A stretch of 64,000 bases of DNA, from positions 124,001 through 188,000 of the forward strand of contig CAZCUF010000003.1 of the NCBI GenBank assembly GCA_964502095.1. The letters are read 5' to 3'. Source of the DNA: JACPVF01 sp964502095. GTDB lineage: Bacteria; Chloroflexota; Anaerolineae; Anaerolineales; Villigracilaceae. Position 1 is the first letter of the stretch. Each line of letters starts with the position of its first letter. The notes beneath the pieces were generated by a model. It was not told where the DNA came from and did not search any database. It saw only the letters and a program-made list of their open reading frames with translations. Made by a program: the position numbers and the translations under genes. This document shows, piece by piece, positions 53,127 to 62,094 of this stretch.

Positions 53127-54482
53127 ATGAACTACGACAACGCACTGGCTTATTCCAGCAAATGGCTTGGCATCATCAAGCAGGGAAATTTCCCTGAAGA
53201 GAGTCAAGCCAAATGGATCATCGAAGAATCGAAAAATAATTTCGCCGAGCATTTCAACCGCGGCTGGCTGGAATATCGCAAGTCTGTGACTGAGGCGGGC
53301 GATTGGGCGGCTGTGGAATGGAGCGGTTCGGGCGCGGTATTCAAGGACGTGCTTGGCCGCGAATATCTGGATTGCCTCGGCGGTTATGGCATGATGGACC
53401 TCGGTTGGAGTCACCCTGAAGTGATCGAAGCTGTGAAGGCGCAGCTCTCGCGTTCGCCCATGCCCTCGCAGGAGTTGATCGATCCACTGCGCGGCGTGCT
53501 GGCGAATCTGATGGCGCAGATCACGCCCGGCGATTTGAAATATTCCTTCTTTGCCGCTTCGGGGACGGAGGCCATCGAAGGCTCGATTAAACTGGCCAAG
53601 ATGTACACGAGAAAGCCTGGCTTTATCGCCGCGACTCAGGCTTTTCACGGCAAGACAATGGGTTCGCTCAGTTTGATGGGCAAATCCGATTATCGCGAGC
53701 CGTCTGGAATTTTATACGGAGGGCCGGTCTATCACGTTCCCTTTGGAGATGCGGAAGCTGTTGAACGACAACTCGAAATTTGCCGAAAGGTGGGGGTGGG
53801 CATCGCGGCGGTGATTTTGGAACCCATTCAGGGCGAGGCGGGTGCGATCGTCCCGCCGGATGATTTTTGGCCGCGCGTGCGCGAGATCACGAAGCAATTC
53901 GGGGTCTTGTTGATCGCAGATGAAGTGCAAACGGGCCTCGGCCGAACCGGTAAATTGTGGGGAGTCGATCACTGGAATGTGACGCCCGATATTTTGGCGG
54001 CGGCCAAGTCCCTCGGCGGCGGTGTGATGCCGGTCAGCGCGTTCTGTTCCACGGAGGAGATCTGGCAGGTGATGATGCGCCCGAATCCGTTCATGCACAC
54101 CACCACGACGGGCGGAGGGGCGCTGGCTTGTTCCGCCGCCATTGCATGTATTCAGGTGGTGTTGCGCGAGAAATTATGGGAGCAGGCTGAAAGGAAGGGC
54201 AATTATCTAATTCCAAAATTGGAGAAATTGGCTTCGCAATATCCGCAAATTTATGAGAAAATAACCGGCAAAGGTTTGTTGATTGGCATGCATTTTCGTC
54301 GTCCCGAAATCGGTTATAAGGTTGCGTCTGGCCTGTTCAAGCGCGGCGTTTTAGTGGCAGGCACTTTGACCAACTCGCAGAGTATTCGGATCGAACCTCC
54401 CCTCATTATTACATTTGAACAGTTGGATGGCTTGCTCGAACGTTTGGAAGATACTCTTAAATCCATTGGCAGGAGTGAGTAA
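53127..54482 (+). CDS. Putrescine aminotransferase (YgjG/PatA-like)
   Basis: A 451-residue class III aminotransferase matching E. coli YgjG by eye throughout: SQELIDPLRGVLANLMAQIT, SGTEAIEGSIKLAK, LEPIQGEAGAIVPP, DEVQTGLGRTGK, AKSLGGGVMPVSA (pyridoxal Lys) and VLVAGTLTNSQSIRIEPPL. It deaminates putrescine to 4-aminobutanal. AAAAGG precedes the ATG at 53127; the frame also runs upstream but into the repeat. It ends 2 nt before potA, so it is in the transporter operon. Confidence 0.92.
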   Translation: MNYDNALAYSSKWLGIIKQGNFPEESQAKWIIEESKNNFAEHFNRGWLEYRKSVTEAGDWAAVEWSGSGAVFKDVLGREYLDCLGGYGMMDLGWSHPEVIEAVKAQLSRSPMPSQELIDPLRGVLANLMAQITPGDLKYSFFAASGTEAIEGSIKLAKMYTRKPGFIAATQAFHGKTMGSLSLMGKSDYREPSGILYGGPVYHVPFGDAEAVERQLEICRKVGVGIAAVILEPIQGEAGAIVPPDDFWPRVREITKQFGVLLIADEVQTGLGRTGKLWGVDHWNVTPDILAAAKSLGGGVMPVSAFCSTEEIWQVMMRPNPFMHTTTTGGGALACSAAIACIQVVLREKLWEQAERKGNYLIPKLEKLASQYPQIYEKITGKGLLIGMHFRRPEIGYKVASGLFKRGVLVAGTLTNSQSIRIEPPLIITFEQLDGLLERLEDTLKSIGRSE

Positions 54483-54484
54483 CG

Positions 54485-55594
54485 ATGCATGAATTTGCAG
54501 TTGAGCTGAGGGACGTTGTCAAGAAATTTACGACCCCCGAAGGGGATGAAGTAGCGGCGGTCAATCACGTAAACATGCAGATCAAACATGGGGAATTCTT
54601 TTCGATGCTGGGTTCTTCGGGTTGCGGCAAGACCACTTCACTGCGCATGATCGCGGGCTTCGAATGGCCGACCGAGGGGGAGGTGCGGATCAGCGGCAAG
54701 GTTATGGGGCACACCCCGCCCTTTCAACGCAGTGTCAATACGGTTTTCCAAAGTTATGCCCTGTTCCAGCACATGACGGTCTTTCAGAATGTCGCCTTCG
54801 GTTTGGAAATGGAAGGCGCTTCCAAAGACGAGATCGCAAAACGGGTTGGACGCGCGCTCGAGATGGTCCAGCTGACCGGCATGGATCGGCGGCATCCCCG
54901 GCAGATATCCGGCGGACAACAACAACGCGTCGCGCTGGCCCGTGCCCTGGTCAAAACCCCCGATGTTCTCCTGCTGGACGAGCCGCTCGGCGCGCTGGAT
55001 CTGAAACTGCGCAAAGAGATGCAACTCGAACTGAAAGCTTTACAGCAACAACTTGGCATCACATTCATTTATGTGACTCACGATCAGGAGGAAGCCCTGA
55101 CCATGTCCGATCGCATCGCGGTGATGAGTTTCGGAAAGGTGATGCAGATGGGTTCGCCGGTGGAAATCTATGAGCGCCCCACCAGCCGCTTTGTGGCGGA
55201 TTTCATCGGCGAAACCAATATCCTGGACGGCAAAGTTAAAACGGTTCAGGGCGATAAGGCCGTTGTGGACATCCCTGCCTGGGGAGAGGAGATTGCCGGG
55301 CTGGCTACCGGCCCGGTCAGCGTTGGGGACGAGGTTGCCGTTTCCATTCGTCCGGAAAAGATCCGCCTGAGCAACGAGCCGGGCATCAAACACAACAGCC
55401 TCGAAGGCGCGGTCGTCACAAGCACTTATATCGGATCGGACACGCGCGTCTTTCTGGACGTGCGCGGCCAGCGTCTCAAAGTTTGGGAGCAGAACCATAT
55501 TTCCACGCTGGATCCGCGCGCCTATTATCGTAACGGCCAGAAAGTGTGGGTCAATCTCCTGCCGGAAAATACGCTGGTCCTGCCCAGAGACTGA
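54485..55594 (+). CDS. potA: Spermidine/putrescine ABC transporter ATP-binding protein
   Basis: A 369-residue ATPase of the PotA type. Walker A is GSSGCGKTTS (about 39-48), signature ISGGQQQR, Walker B LLLDEPLGALD, switch His in VTHDQEEAL. The C-terminal TOBE domain (about 240-369, SIRPEKIRLSNEP) follows. It drives PotBC. It is 9 nt from potB and continues the operon. Confidence 0.95.
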   Translation: MHEFAVELRDVVKKFTTPEGDEVAAVNHVNMQIKHGEFFSMLGSSGCGKTTSLRMIAGFEWPTEGEVRISGKVMGHTPPFQRSVNTVFQSYALFQHMTVFQNVAFGLEMEGASKDEIAKRVGRALEMVQLTGMDRRHPRQISGGQQQRVALARALVKTPDVLLLDEPLGALDLKLRKEMQLELKALQQQLGITFIYVTHDQEEALTMSDRIAVMSFGKVMQMGSPVEIYERPTSRFVADFIGETNILDGKVKTVQGDKAVVDIPAWGEEIAGLATGPVSVGDEVAVSIRPEKIRLSNEPGIKHNSLEGAVVTSTYIGSDTRVFLDVRGQRLKVWEQNHISTLDPRAYYRNGQKVWVNLLPENTLVLPRD

Positions 55595-55603
55595 GGAGCA
55601 ACC

Positions 55604-56515
55604 ATGACAACCGTCCAGATTACAGAGGAAAGAAAAAAAGGCCCCTCGTTGTTGAAGACGATTCGGGAGAGTAAAGCCGCTCAGGGATTGTTCCTGATGT
55701 CGCCGGCCAACGCTTATCTCTTTATCTTTACGATTCTGCCGTTGATCCTGGTGGTCGGCCTGAGCTTTTTATCGCGCGGGTCCTATGGTGATGTCGAGTT
55801 CAAATTTAACCTGACGAACTATACCCGCCTGTTCGATCCGCTCTACGGGAAGATCATGCTCTATTCCCTCGGCGTTGGCCTGATGACGACGGTCTTTTGC
55901 ATTCTGATCGGATATCCGCTGGCTTACTACATTGCCCGCGCGCCGCTTCGTCAGCGCTCCCTCCTGCTTTTTCTGATTCTGATCCCGTTTTGGACCAACT
56001 TCATTATCCGCATCTATGCCTGGATCATGATCCTGCGCAGCGGCGGTTTGCTGGATTCGCTCCTCCAGTGGGCGCATATTACAAAAGAGCCGTTGAACCT
56101 CATGTACACACCCACGGCTGTCCTGATCGGCATGATCTATGAGTTCTTACCGTTCATGATCCTGCCGCTGTACACCTCGCTGGAAAAGATCGAGAATTCC
56201 ATCCTTGAAGCCGCCGCGGACTTGGGCGCGCCGCCCTGGAAGGTCTTTCTGCGGATCACCCTTCCGTTAAGCGTCCCCGGCATGATCGCCGGAACGATTC
56301 TGGTTTTCATCCCTGCCATGGGCATGTTCGTGATTCCCGATTTGATGGGCGGCGCGAAGACTATTTTGATCGGCAACGTCATCCGTAACCAATTCCTCAC
56401 CGCGCGCGACTGGCCGTTCGGCGCGGCCGCCTCCATGATTCTGATGGTGATGACGGTGGCGTTCACCCTGTATTACACGCGCAAAGCGGGCTTCGGCGGA
56501 GAGATGCTGGTATGA
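55604..56515 (+). CDS. potB: Spermidine/putrescine ABC transporter permease
   Basis: A 303-residue permease with six hydrophobic segments and the EAA loop EAAADLGAPPWKVFLRITLP. The N-terminal 25 residues are a charged cytoplasmic extension. It pairs with PotC. The stop overlaps the potC ATG by 4 nt. Confidence 0.93.
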   Translation: MTTVQITEERKKGPSLLKTIRESKAAQGLFLMSPANAYLFIFTILPLILVVGLSFLSRGSYGDVEFKFNLTNYTRLFDPLYGKIMLYSLGVGLMTTVFCILIGYPLAYYIARAPLRQRSLLLFLILIPFWTNFIIRIYAWIMILRSGGLLDSLLQWAHITKEPLNLMYTPTAVLIGMIYEFLPFMILPLYTSLEKIENSILEAAADLGAPPWKVFLRITLPLSVPGMIAGTILVFIPAMGMFVIPDLMGGAKTILIGNVIRNQFLTARDWPFGAAASMILMVMTVAFTLYYTRKAGFGGEMLV

Positions 56516-57291
56516 GCGAAAAGAAACCGCCCATCTGGCTCCGCATCTATGCCCTTCTGGCATACCTGTATATCTACGTTCCCATCCTGATTCTGATCAT
56601 CTTCTCGTTTAATACGATGAAGTTAAATGTGCGCTGGGAGGGTTTTACCACTCGATGGTATGGCGTGCTGTTCAATGACCAGCAGGTGCTCCTCGCTACC
56701 CGGAACACCCTGCTGATCGCTTTCGTCTCGACACTGGTGGCTACCGTGATCGGCACACTGGCGGCGTTGGCTATGCAGCGTTATCGCTTCCCGGGTTACA
56801 ACGCCTCCGAAGCGATGATGTATATCCCGATCGTCATCCCCGAAGTGGTGATGGGGATTGCCCTGCTCGTTTTCTTCGTCATGGTCAATCTGACTCTGGG
56901 CCTGCTCACGATTACACTGGCGCATATCGCCTTCAATGTTCCTTTTGTGGCCCTGGTGGTGCGCGCCCGTTTGCATGGATACGATAATTCCATTGACGAG
57001 GCCGCCATGGATCTGGGCGCCAACGAGATGACCACTTTCTGGCGGGTGACGCTTCCTACAATCATGCCCGGTGTCCTTTCCGGCGCGATGCTGGCGTTTA
57101 CTTTATCCCTCGATGATTATGTCATTACTTATTTCACAGCCGGTCCCGGCTCCACGACTCTTCCGTTAAGAGTCTTCTCCATGGTGCGATTCATGGTCAC
57201 GCCCGAGGTGAACGCGTTGTCTGCTATCTGGGTGCTGACCGTGTTTGTCATCTTACTTATCGGCCAAATTGCCCAGAGTCGCAGGGCATAG
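56512..57291 (+). CDS. potC: Spermidine/putrescine ABC transporter permease
   Basis: A 259-residue permease with six helices and the EAA loop EAAMDLGANEMTTFWRVTLP. Standard PotC length. Near-complete conservation of the C-terminal FTLSLDDYVITYFTAGPG. It is coupled translationally to potB and followed by potD. Confidence 0.93.
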   Translation: MSEKKPPIWLRIYALLAYLYIYVPILILIIFSFNTMKLNVRWEGFTTRWYGVLFNDQQVLLATRNTLLIAFVSTLVATVIGTLAALAMQRYRFPGYNASEAMMYIPIVIPEVVMGIALLVFFVMVNLTLGLLTITLAHIAFNVPFVALVVRARLHGYDNSIDEAAMDLGANEMTTFWRVTLPTIMPGVLSGAMLAFTLSLDDYVITYFTAGPGSTTLPLRVFSMVRFMVTPEVNALSAIWVLTVFVILLIGQIAQSRRA

Positions 57292-57319
57292 GCCAACCCA
57301 ACCCATCAAAGGAGGAAGA

Positions 57320-58381
57320 ATGAAGTTCTTTCGTTTTATAGGCGTCCTGGCAGTGCTGGCAATGGTACTATCTGCTTGCGGCAAATCCCAGGATACGGCC
57401 AAGGTTGTGAATCTCTATGCCTGGTCGGAATATATCCCTCAGCAGATGCTGGATGATTTCACCGCCAAATACGGTATCAAGGTCAACTATGATACCTATT
57501 CGTCCAACGAGGAAATGCTGGCGAAACTCCAGGCCGGCGCGTCCGGGTACGATGTGGTCGTCCCCAGCGATTATGTTGTGGCGATCATGGCCAAGCAGGG
57601 TATGCTGGAAGCTCTGAAGAAGGATGAGATTCCCAACTTTGCCAATGTCGATCCAAAGTTCACCAATCAGTACTACGACCCGGGCAACAAGTACTCGGTT
57701 CCTTATCAGTGGGGGACGACCGCGATGGTCTATGATAAGACTAAGGTCCCGTTCGAGCCGAAAAGCTGGGCGGATCTGTGGGATCCCCGCTTCGCGGGCC
57801 GTCTCGTGATGCTGGACGACGAGCGCGAGATAATCGGCATGGCCCTGCAAACGCTGGGATACGATAAAAATTCCACCGACCCCGCGCAGTTGGAGCAGGC
57901 CAAGCAGAAGCTGGTCGAGTTGAAGCCGAACATCCTGCTCTTCAACAGCGACGATCCCGAATCCTCGCTCATCACCGGGGAAACCTGGGCGGGCCTCGTC
58001 TATAACGGGAACGCCGCTCTCGCCTACCAGTCGGACCCGAACATTGTTTACATCTGCCCGACCGAAGGCTGTGGCTTGTGGTTCGATAATCTGGTTACTC
58101 CCAAAGGCGCGCCGCATTTCGATGCCGCCATGCAGTTCATCAACTTCGTGCTCGACGCCAAAGAGAGCACGTTGATCACCAAGGAGTTCCCGTACTCCAA
58201 CCCGAACAAAGCCGCCCTTGAATATCTCAAGACGAACGAGCCAGATACCTATAATGCCTATATGTCCTTTGCCGCAACGAACCCTTCCGATGATTTCCTG
58301 AAAGGCGCCGTGGCCGTCAAGGATGTGGGTAGCGCTACCACGCTCTACGATCAGCTCTGGACCGATTTCAAAGGGCAGTAA
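57320..58381 (+). CDS. potD: Spermidine/putrescine-binding lipoprotein
   Basis: A 353-residue substrate-binding lipoprotein with lipobox MVLSAC (Cys at about 20). Polyamine-site features are VVNLYAWSEYIPQQ at the N-terminus and conserved Asp/Trp residues in DDPESSLITGETWAGLVYNG. AAAGGAGG precedes the ATG at 57320. It delivers putrescine and/or spermidine to PotBC. A GNRA-loop terminator follows. Confidence 0.93.
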   Translation: MKFFRFIGVLAVLAMVLSACGKSQDTAKVVNLYAWSEYIPQQMLDDFTAKYGIKVNYDTYSSNEEMLAKLQAGASGYDVVVPSDYVVAIMAKQGMLEALKKDEIPNFANVDPKFTNQYYDPGNKYSVPYQWGTTAMVYDKTKVPFEPKSWADLWDPRFAGRLVMLDDEREIIGMALQTLGYDKNSTDPAQLEQAKQKLVELKPNILLFNSDDPESSLITGETWAGLVYNGNAALAYQSDPNIVYICPTEGCGLWFDNLVTPKGAPHFDAAMQFINFVLDAKESTLITKEFPYSNPNKAALEYLKTNEPDTYNAYMSFAATNPSDDFLKGAVAVKDVGSATTLYDQLWTDFKGQ

Positions 58382-58449
58382 AAACTACCCAGAAAGCGAA
58401 CTTGCGCCTTTGCAAATCTCACAAGCGCTTTTCGCCCAGTTTGCGACTC

Positions 58450-58486
58450 AACCGCCTGGTCAGAAATGACCGGGCGGTTCGTTTTT
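58450..58486 (+). terminator. Rho-independent terminator of the pot operon
   Basis: A 13-bp stem (58450-58462 with 58467-58479, one T-G pair) closed by a GAAA tetraloop and followed by GTTTTT (58481-58486). Confidence 0.92.
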
Positions 58487-58569
58487 GGCGATTATGCAAA
58501 TTGCCAACCGATTTGCTGTAATTATTTTGATATTAATAGGCATTGAAATTGATAGATCGTTATAAATAT

Positions 58570-58598
58570 TTGACGAATTTGTAGAATCGATATAGAAT
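58570..58598 (+). promoter_or_regulatory. Promoter of the second Lrp-type gene, leaderless
   Basis: TTGACG (58570-58575), a 17-nt spacer and TAGAAT (58593-58598), then 6 nt to the GTG start at 58605. Confidence 0.85.
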
Positions 58599-58604
58599 GG
58601 ACTT

Positions 58605-59072
58605 GTGAGCGAAATAATCGTTAATCCGCCACAGCAGGGTCTGGACGCCGTTGACCGGGCCATCATCGAAGCGCTTCGCAAAGACGGCCGCGCCGCATTC
58701 GCCCAAATCGCTGAGGAATTGAAAGTTTCGCCGGGGATGATTCGCCTGCGCTACAACCGGCTCGTGGAGCAAGGCTTTGTTCGTATAGTCGCAATCACAA
58801 ACCCGCTTCGTATGGGCTTCAAATCCATGGCTCTAATCGGTTTGCGCGTGGACGGCGCCAAACTTCTCGAAGCGGCAGGCAAAATTTCAAAACTGGATGA
58901 GGTCATTTACCTCGTCATTACCAGCGGGCGTTTCGATATTTTCGCCGAGGTCGTCTGCCGCGATCACGACCACCTGATCGAATTTATCAGCGACAAGCTG
59001 TCCACTATTGACGGCGTGCAGGATTCCGAATCGTTCATGCACTTGAAGATCGCCAAGGAAGTTTATTTTTAG
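58605..59072 (+). CDS. Lrp/AsnC-family regulator
   Basis: A 155-residue regulator starting with GTG. HTH at about 12-60 (LDAVDRAIIEALRKDGRAAF), RAM domain about 75-150. Distinct from the first Lrp (47160). It has its own leaderless promoter and lies between potD and the saccharopine-dehydrogenase gene, so it likely controls one or both neighbouring operons. Confidence 0.88.
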   Translation: MSEIIVNPPQQGLDAVDRAIIEALRKDGRAAFAQIAEELKVSPGMIRLRYNRLVEQGFVRIVAITNPLRMGFKSMALIGLRVDGAKLLEAAGKISKLDEVIYLVITSGRFDIFAEVVCRDHDHLIEFISDKLSTIDGVQDSESFMHLKIAKEVYF

Positions 59073-59206
59073 GCGGATTCGCAATCCGCTCGATATTTTG
59101 CAATTTGAAAAAATCACGCCTCGCGCGGACCTCGGTCCGGGTGAGGCAAACCATACTTTGTCCGTCCCCGCACAACGACGGGAGGCGGAGCCAACCGAAA
59201 GGAACC

Positions 59207-60430
59207 ATGAAAACTCTGTTGATCGGAGTAGGGGGAGTGGGGGAAGCCATTGCCGCCATTGCCAAACCGCGCAAGTGGATGGAACTGCTGGTGCTGGCCG
59301 ATTACAGCATGAAGCGCGCCGAGGAAGTGCAGAAAAAACTGGGGGAACCGGCCCGTTTTCCCGTCGAGTTCGTCGACGCGGGGAACGGAGCGATGATCGA
59401 GTCGCTGGCCAAAAAATATAACGTGGATTTGATCATGAATGCGGTGGATCCGATTTTCAATGAGACCATTTTCGACGCGGCATTCCATGCGGGCGTGAAC
59501 TACATGGATATGGCGATGACGTTATCGACGCCGCATCCTACGGATCCATATAACAAAACCGGAGTCAAGCTGGGCGACTATCAATTCGACCGCGCCAAGG
59601 ATTGGGAGAAAAAAGGTTTGCTGGCAATTGTCGGTCTGGGGGTCGAGCCGGGCATGGCGGATGTCTTTGCCCGCTATGCACAGGAACATCTATTCGATGA
59701 GATCGAGGAGATCGGCATTCGGGATGGATCGAATATCGAGATCGAAGGTTATGAGTTCGCGCCTAATTTCTCGATCTGGACCACGATCGAAGAATGTCTC
59801 AACCCGCCGGTGATTTGGGAAAAAGAGAAAGGTTGGTACACGACGCCGCCGTTCTCCGAACACGAGACCTTTGAATTCCCCGAGGGAATCGGAAAGATAG
59901 ATGTGGTCAACGTGGAGCATGAGGAGGTTCTGCTTGTGCCGCGCTGGATCGACGCCAAGCGAGTCACTTTCAAATACGGGCTGGGCGAACAATTCATTGG
60001 AGTATTGAAAACCCTGCGTATGCTGGGACTCGATAACAAGGAAAAGATCAATGTAAAAGGCGTTCAAGTGGCGCCGCGCGATGTTGTGGCCGCCTGCCTG
60101 CCGGATCCCGCGCATTTGGGCGATAAGATGTACGGCAAAACCTGTGCCGGAACCTGGGTGAAAGGCGTTAAAGATGGACAGCCGCGCGAGGTGTATCTTT
60201 ATCAGGTGGCCGATAATGAAGATTGCATGAAACGCTGGGGCTGTCAGGCGGTTGTGGCGCAGACGGCCTTCAACGCGGTGATCGGCTGGGATTTACTCGA
60301 GCATGGCCACTGGAAGGGCGCGGGCGTTTTAGGGCCGGAGGCGTTCGATCCGTTGCCGTTCATGGATAAGATGGCTGAATACGGATTCCCGTACGGAATT
60401 AAGGAAATGGATGTTGAAATCGTGATGTAG
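59207..60430 (+). CDS. Saccharopine-dehydrogenase-family oxidoreductase
   Basis: A 407-residue protein with N-terminal Rossmann motif LIGVGGVGEAIAAIA and the family's middle domain (AIVGLGVEPGMADVFARYAQ). The C-terminal part TCAGTWVKGVKDGQPREVYLY, with a matching GxW and DPxPF region, is similar in plan to carboxynorspermidine dehydrogenase, which makes polyamines by a reductive route. Alternatively lysine-pathway related. Near PotABCD, a polyamine role is the more likely guess. GAAAGGA precedes the ATG at 59207. Confidence 0.8.
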   Translation: MKTLLIGVGGVGEAIAAIAKPRKWMELLVLADYSMKRAEEVQKKLGEPARFPVEFVDAGNGAMIESLAKKYNVDLIMNAVDPIFNETIFDAAFHAGVNYMDMAMTLSTPHPTDPYNKTGVKLGDYQFDRAKDWEKKGLLAIVGLGVEPGMADVFARYAQEHLFDEIEEIGIRDGSNIEIEGYEFAPNFSIWTTIEECLNPPVIWEKEKGWYTTPPFSEHETFEFPEGIGKIDVVNVEHEEVLLVPRWIDAKRVTFKYGLGEQFIGVLKTLRMLGLDNKEKINVKGVQVAPRDVVAACLPDPAHLGDKMYGKTCAGTWVKGVKDGQPREVYLYQVADNEDCMKRWGCQAVVAQTAFNAVIGWDLLEHGHWKGAGVLGPEAFDPLPFMDKMAEYGFPYGIKEMDVEIVM

Positions 60431-60647
60431 GATTGGTGAGTGGGTCGGCTGGCGAAGCTGGTCCACTTTTATTTTCGATGTGGGTGAAGCGGCTGAATAA
60501 CGGAATCAATTTTCCGGTTGAAGAATGAAGCGGAGGAGATCGTGATTCGAGTTCTGTCGCTTTCGGAAATCGTGAATTGCCTGTCCCATCGAACCTTCGT
60601 ATAATGGATGCCTGGCTTGGCATTCATCTCACAGGAAAGGATATTGC

Positions 60648-62072
60648 ATGGAATATAAACTTTTTATTGACGGTCAATGGGTGGACGGCGGGCCGATGAT
60701 GGAAGTCAGGAACAAATATAACGATCAAGTGATTGCGGCATTGCCCACCGCGCGGCGTGAGGATGTGGACGCGGCCATTGCGGCGGCTGAGCGCGCAGAG
60801 ACGGCGATGGCGGATATGCCTGCTTACAAGCGCGCCGAGATTTTATTGCGCACCGCGGCGCTCCTGCGCGAACGCCATGATGATTTCTCGAAGACGATCG
60901 CGGCGGAGGCCGGTAAGGCATTGAAGTTTGCGCGCTCCGAAGTTGACCGCGCCATCAGCACGTTTACGATTGCCAGCGAGGAAGCCAAGCGTTTGCACGG
61001 CGAGACAATTCCATTGGACGCGGTGCCTTCAGGCGAAGGATATTTCGGTTTTTGGACGCGCCGTCCTGTGGGTGTGATCGCGGCGATCAGCCCGTTCAAC
61101 TTTCCCCTCAATCTGGTTGCTCATAAAGTGGCGCCCGCGTTGGCCGCGGGAAATACGCTCGTGCTCAAACCGGCCAGCACCACGCCGTTGGCCGCGGTCA
61201 AATTATGTCAGGTACTTGCGGAAGCGGGACTGCCTGCCGGCGCGATTAATTTGGTGGTGGGTTCGGGTGGAACGGTCGGCGAGTGGCTCATCACCGATCC
61301 GCGCGTGGATAAGATCACTTTTACAGGTAGTCCGCCGGTTGGCGAACACATCCTCGCGGTGGCGGGTATCAAGAAGGTTACGCTCGAATTGGGCAACACC
61401 TCGCCGGTGATCGTCGCGCCGGATGCGGATTTGGATTTCGTCGCCAAACGCTGTGCGGTCGGCGCGTATTACAACTCGGGCCAGGTTTGTATTTCCGTTC
61501 AGCGCATTTACAGCCAGAAGCAGGTGTATGAACCGTTCTCGGAGAAATTCGTCAAAGCGACTGAAGCGATGGTGGTCGGCGATCCGCTGGATGAACGCGT
61601 GGACGTGGGGCCAATGATCGACTCAAAGGAGACGGACCGCATTGAAGGCTGGGTAAAGGAGGCGCGCACATCCGGCGCGAAAGTTTTGACCGGCGGCAAG
61701 CGCGAGGGCGCGGTCTATTACCCGACTGTGCTGGCCGATGTAAGCCCTGCCATGAAAGTGGTTGCCGAGGAGGTCTTCGCGCCGGTGGCCTCGGTCATTC
61801 GATGCGATGATTTCGAAGAATCGCTCAAGCAGGCTAACGATACGAAATTCGGATTGCAGGTTGGCGTGTTTACCAAAGATGTGGATCGGGTCTTCAAAGC
61901 GGTTAAGCGTTTGAATTTCGGCGGGGTCATTATCAACGATACGCCTGTCTTCCGCGCCGATCACATGCCCTACGGCGGCAATCGTCAAAGCGGACTGGGC
62001 CGGGAAGGTGTCCGTTTCGCGATGGAAGATATGACCAACATTCAAATGGTCGCGATTCGACTGGGTTCGTAA
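60648..62072 (+). CDS. NAD(P)-dependent aldehyde dehydrogenase
   Basis: A 474-residue aldehyde dehydrogenase. Motifs: SPFNFPLNLVAHKVAPALAA, VTLELGNTSPVIV (ELGN instead of ELGG), and nucleophile NSGQVCISVQR. It resembles the lactaldehyde/glyceraldehyde-3-phosphate (GapN-like) and phosphonoacetaldehyde group. The substrate is not fixed by these motifs; in this operon it could be an aminoaldehyde. The 217-nt gap upstream (60431-60647) shows nothing else I can name. Confidence 0.85.
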   Translation: MEYKLFIDGQWVDGGPMMEVRNKYNDQVIAALPTARREDVDAAIAAAERAETAMADMPAYKRAEILLRTAALLRERHDDFSKTIAAEAGKALKFARSEVDRAISTFTIASEEAKRLHGETIPLDAVPSGEGYFGFWTRRPVGVIAAISPFNFPLNLVAHKVAPALAAGNTLVLKPASTTPLAAVKLCQVLAEAGLPAGAINLVVGSGGTVGEWLITDPRVDKITFTGSPPVGEHILAVAGIKKVTLELGNTSPVIVAPDADLDFVAKRCAVGAYYNSGQVCISVQRIYSQKQVYEPFSEKFVKATEAMVVGDPLDERVDVGPMIDSKETDRIEGWVKEARTSGAKVLTGGKREGAVYYPTVLADVSPAMKVVAEEVFAPVASVIRCDDFEESLKQANDTKFGLQVGVFTKDVDRVFKAVKRLNFGGVIINDTPVFRADHMPYGGNRQSGLGREGVRFAMEDMTNIQMVAIRLGS

Positions 62073-62094
62073 ATACTCTGTTGGGAGATGTTCA

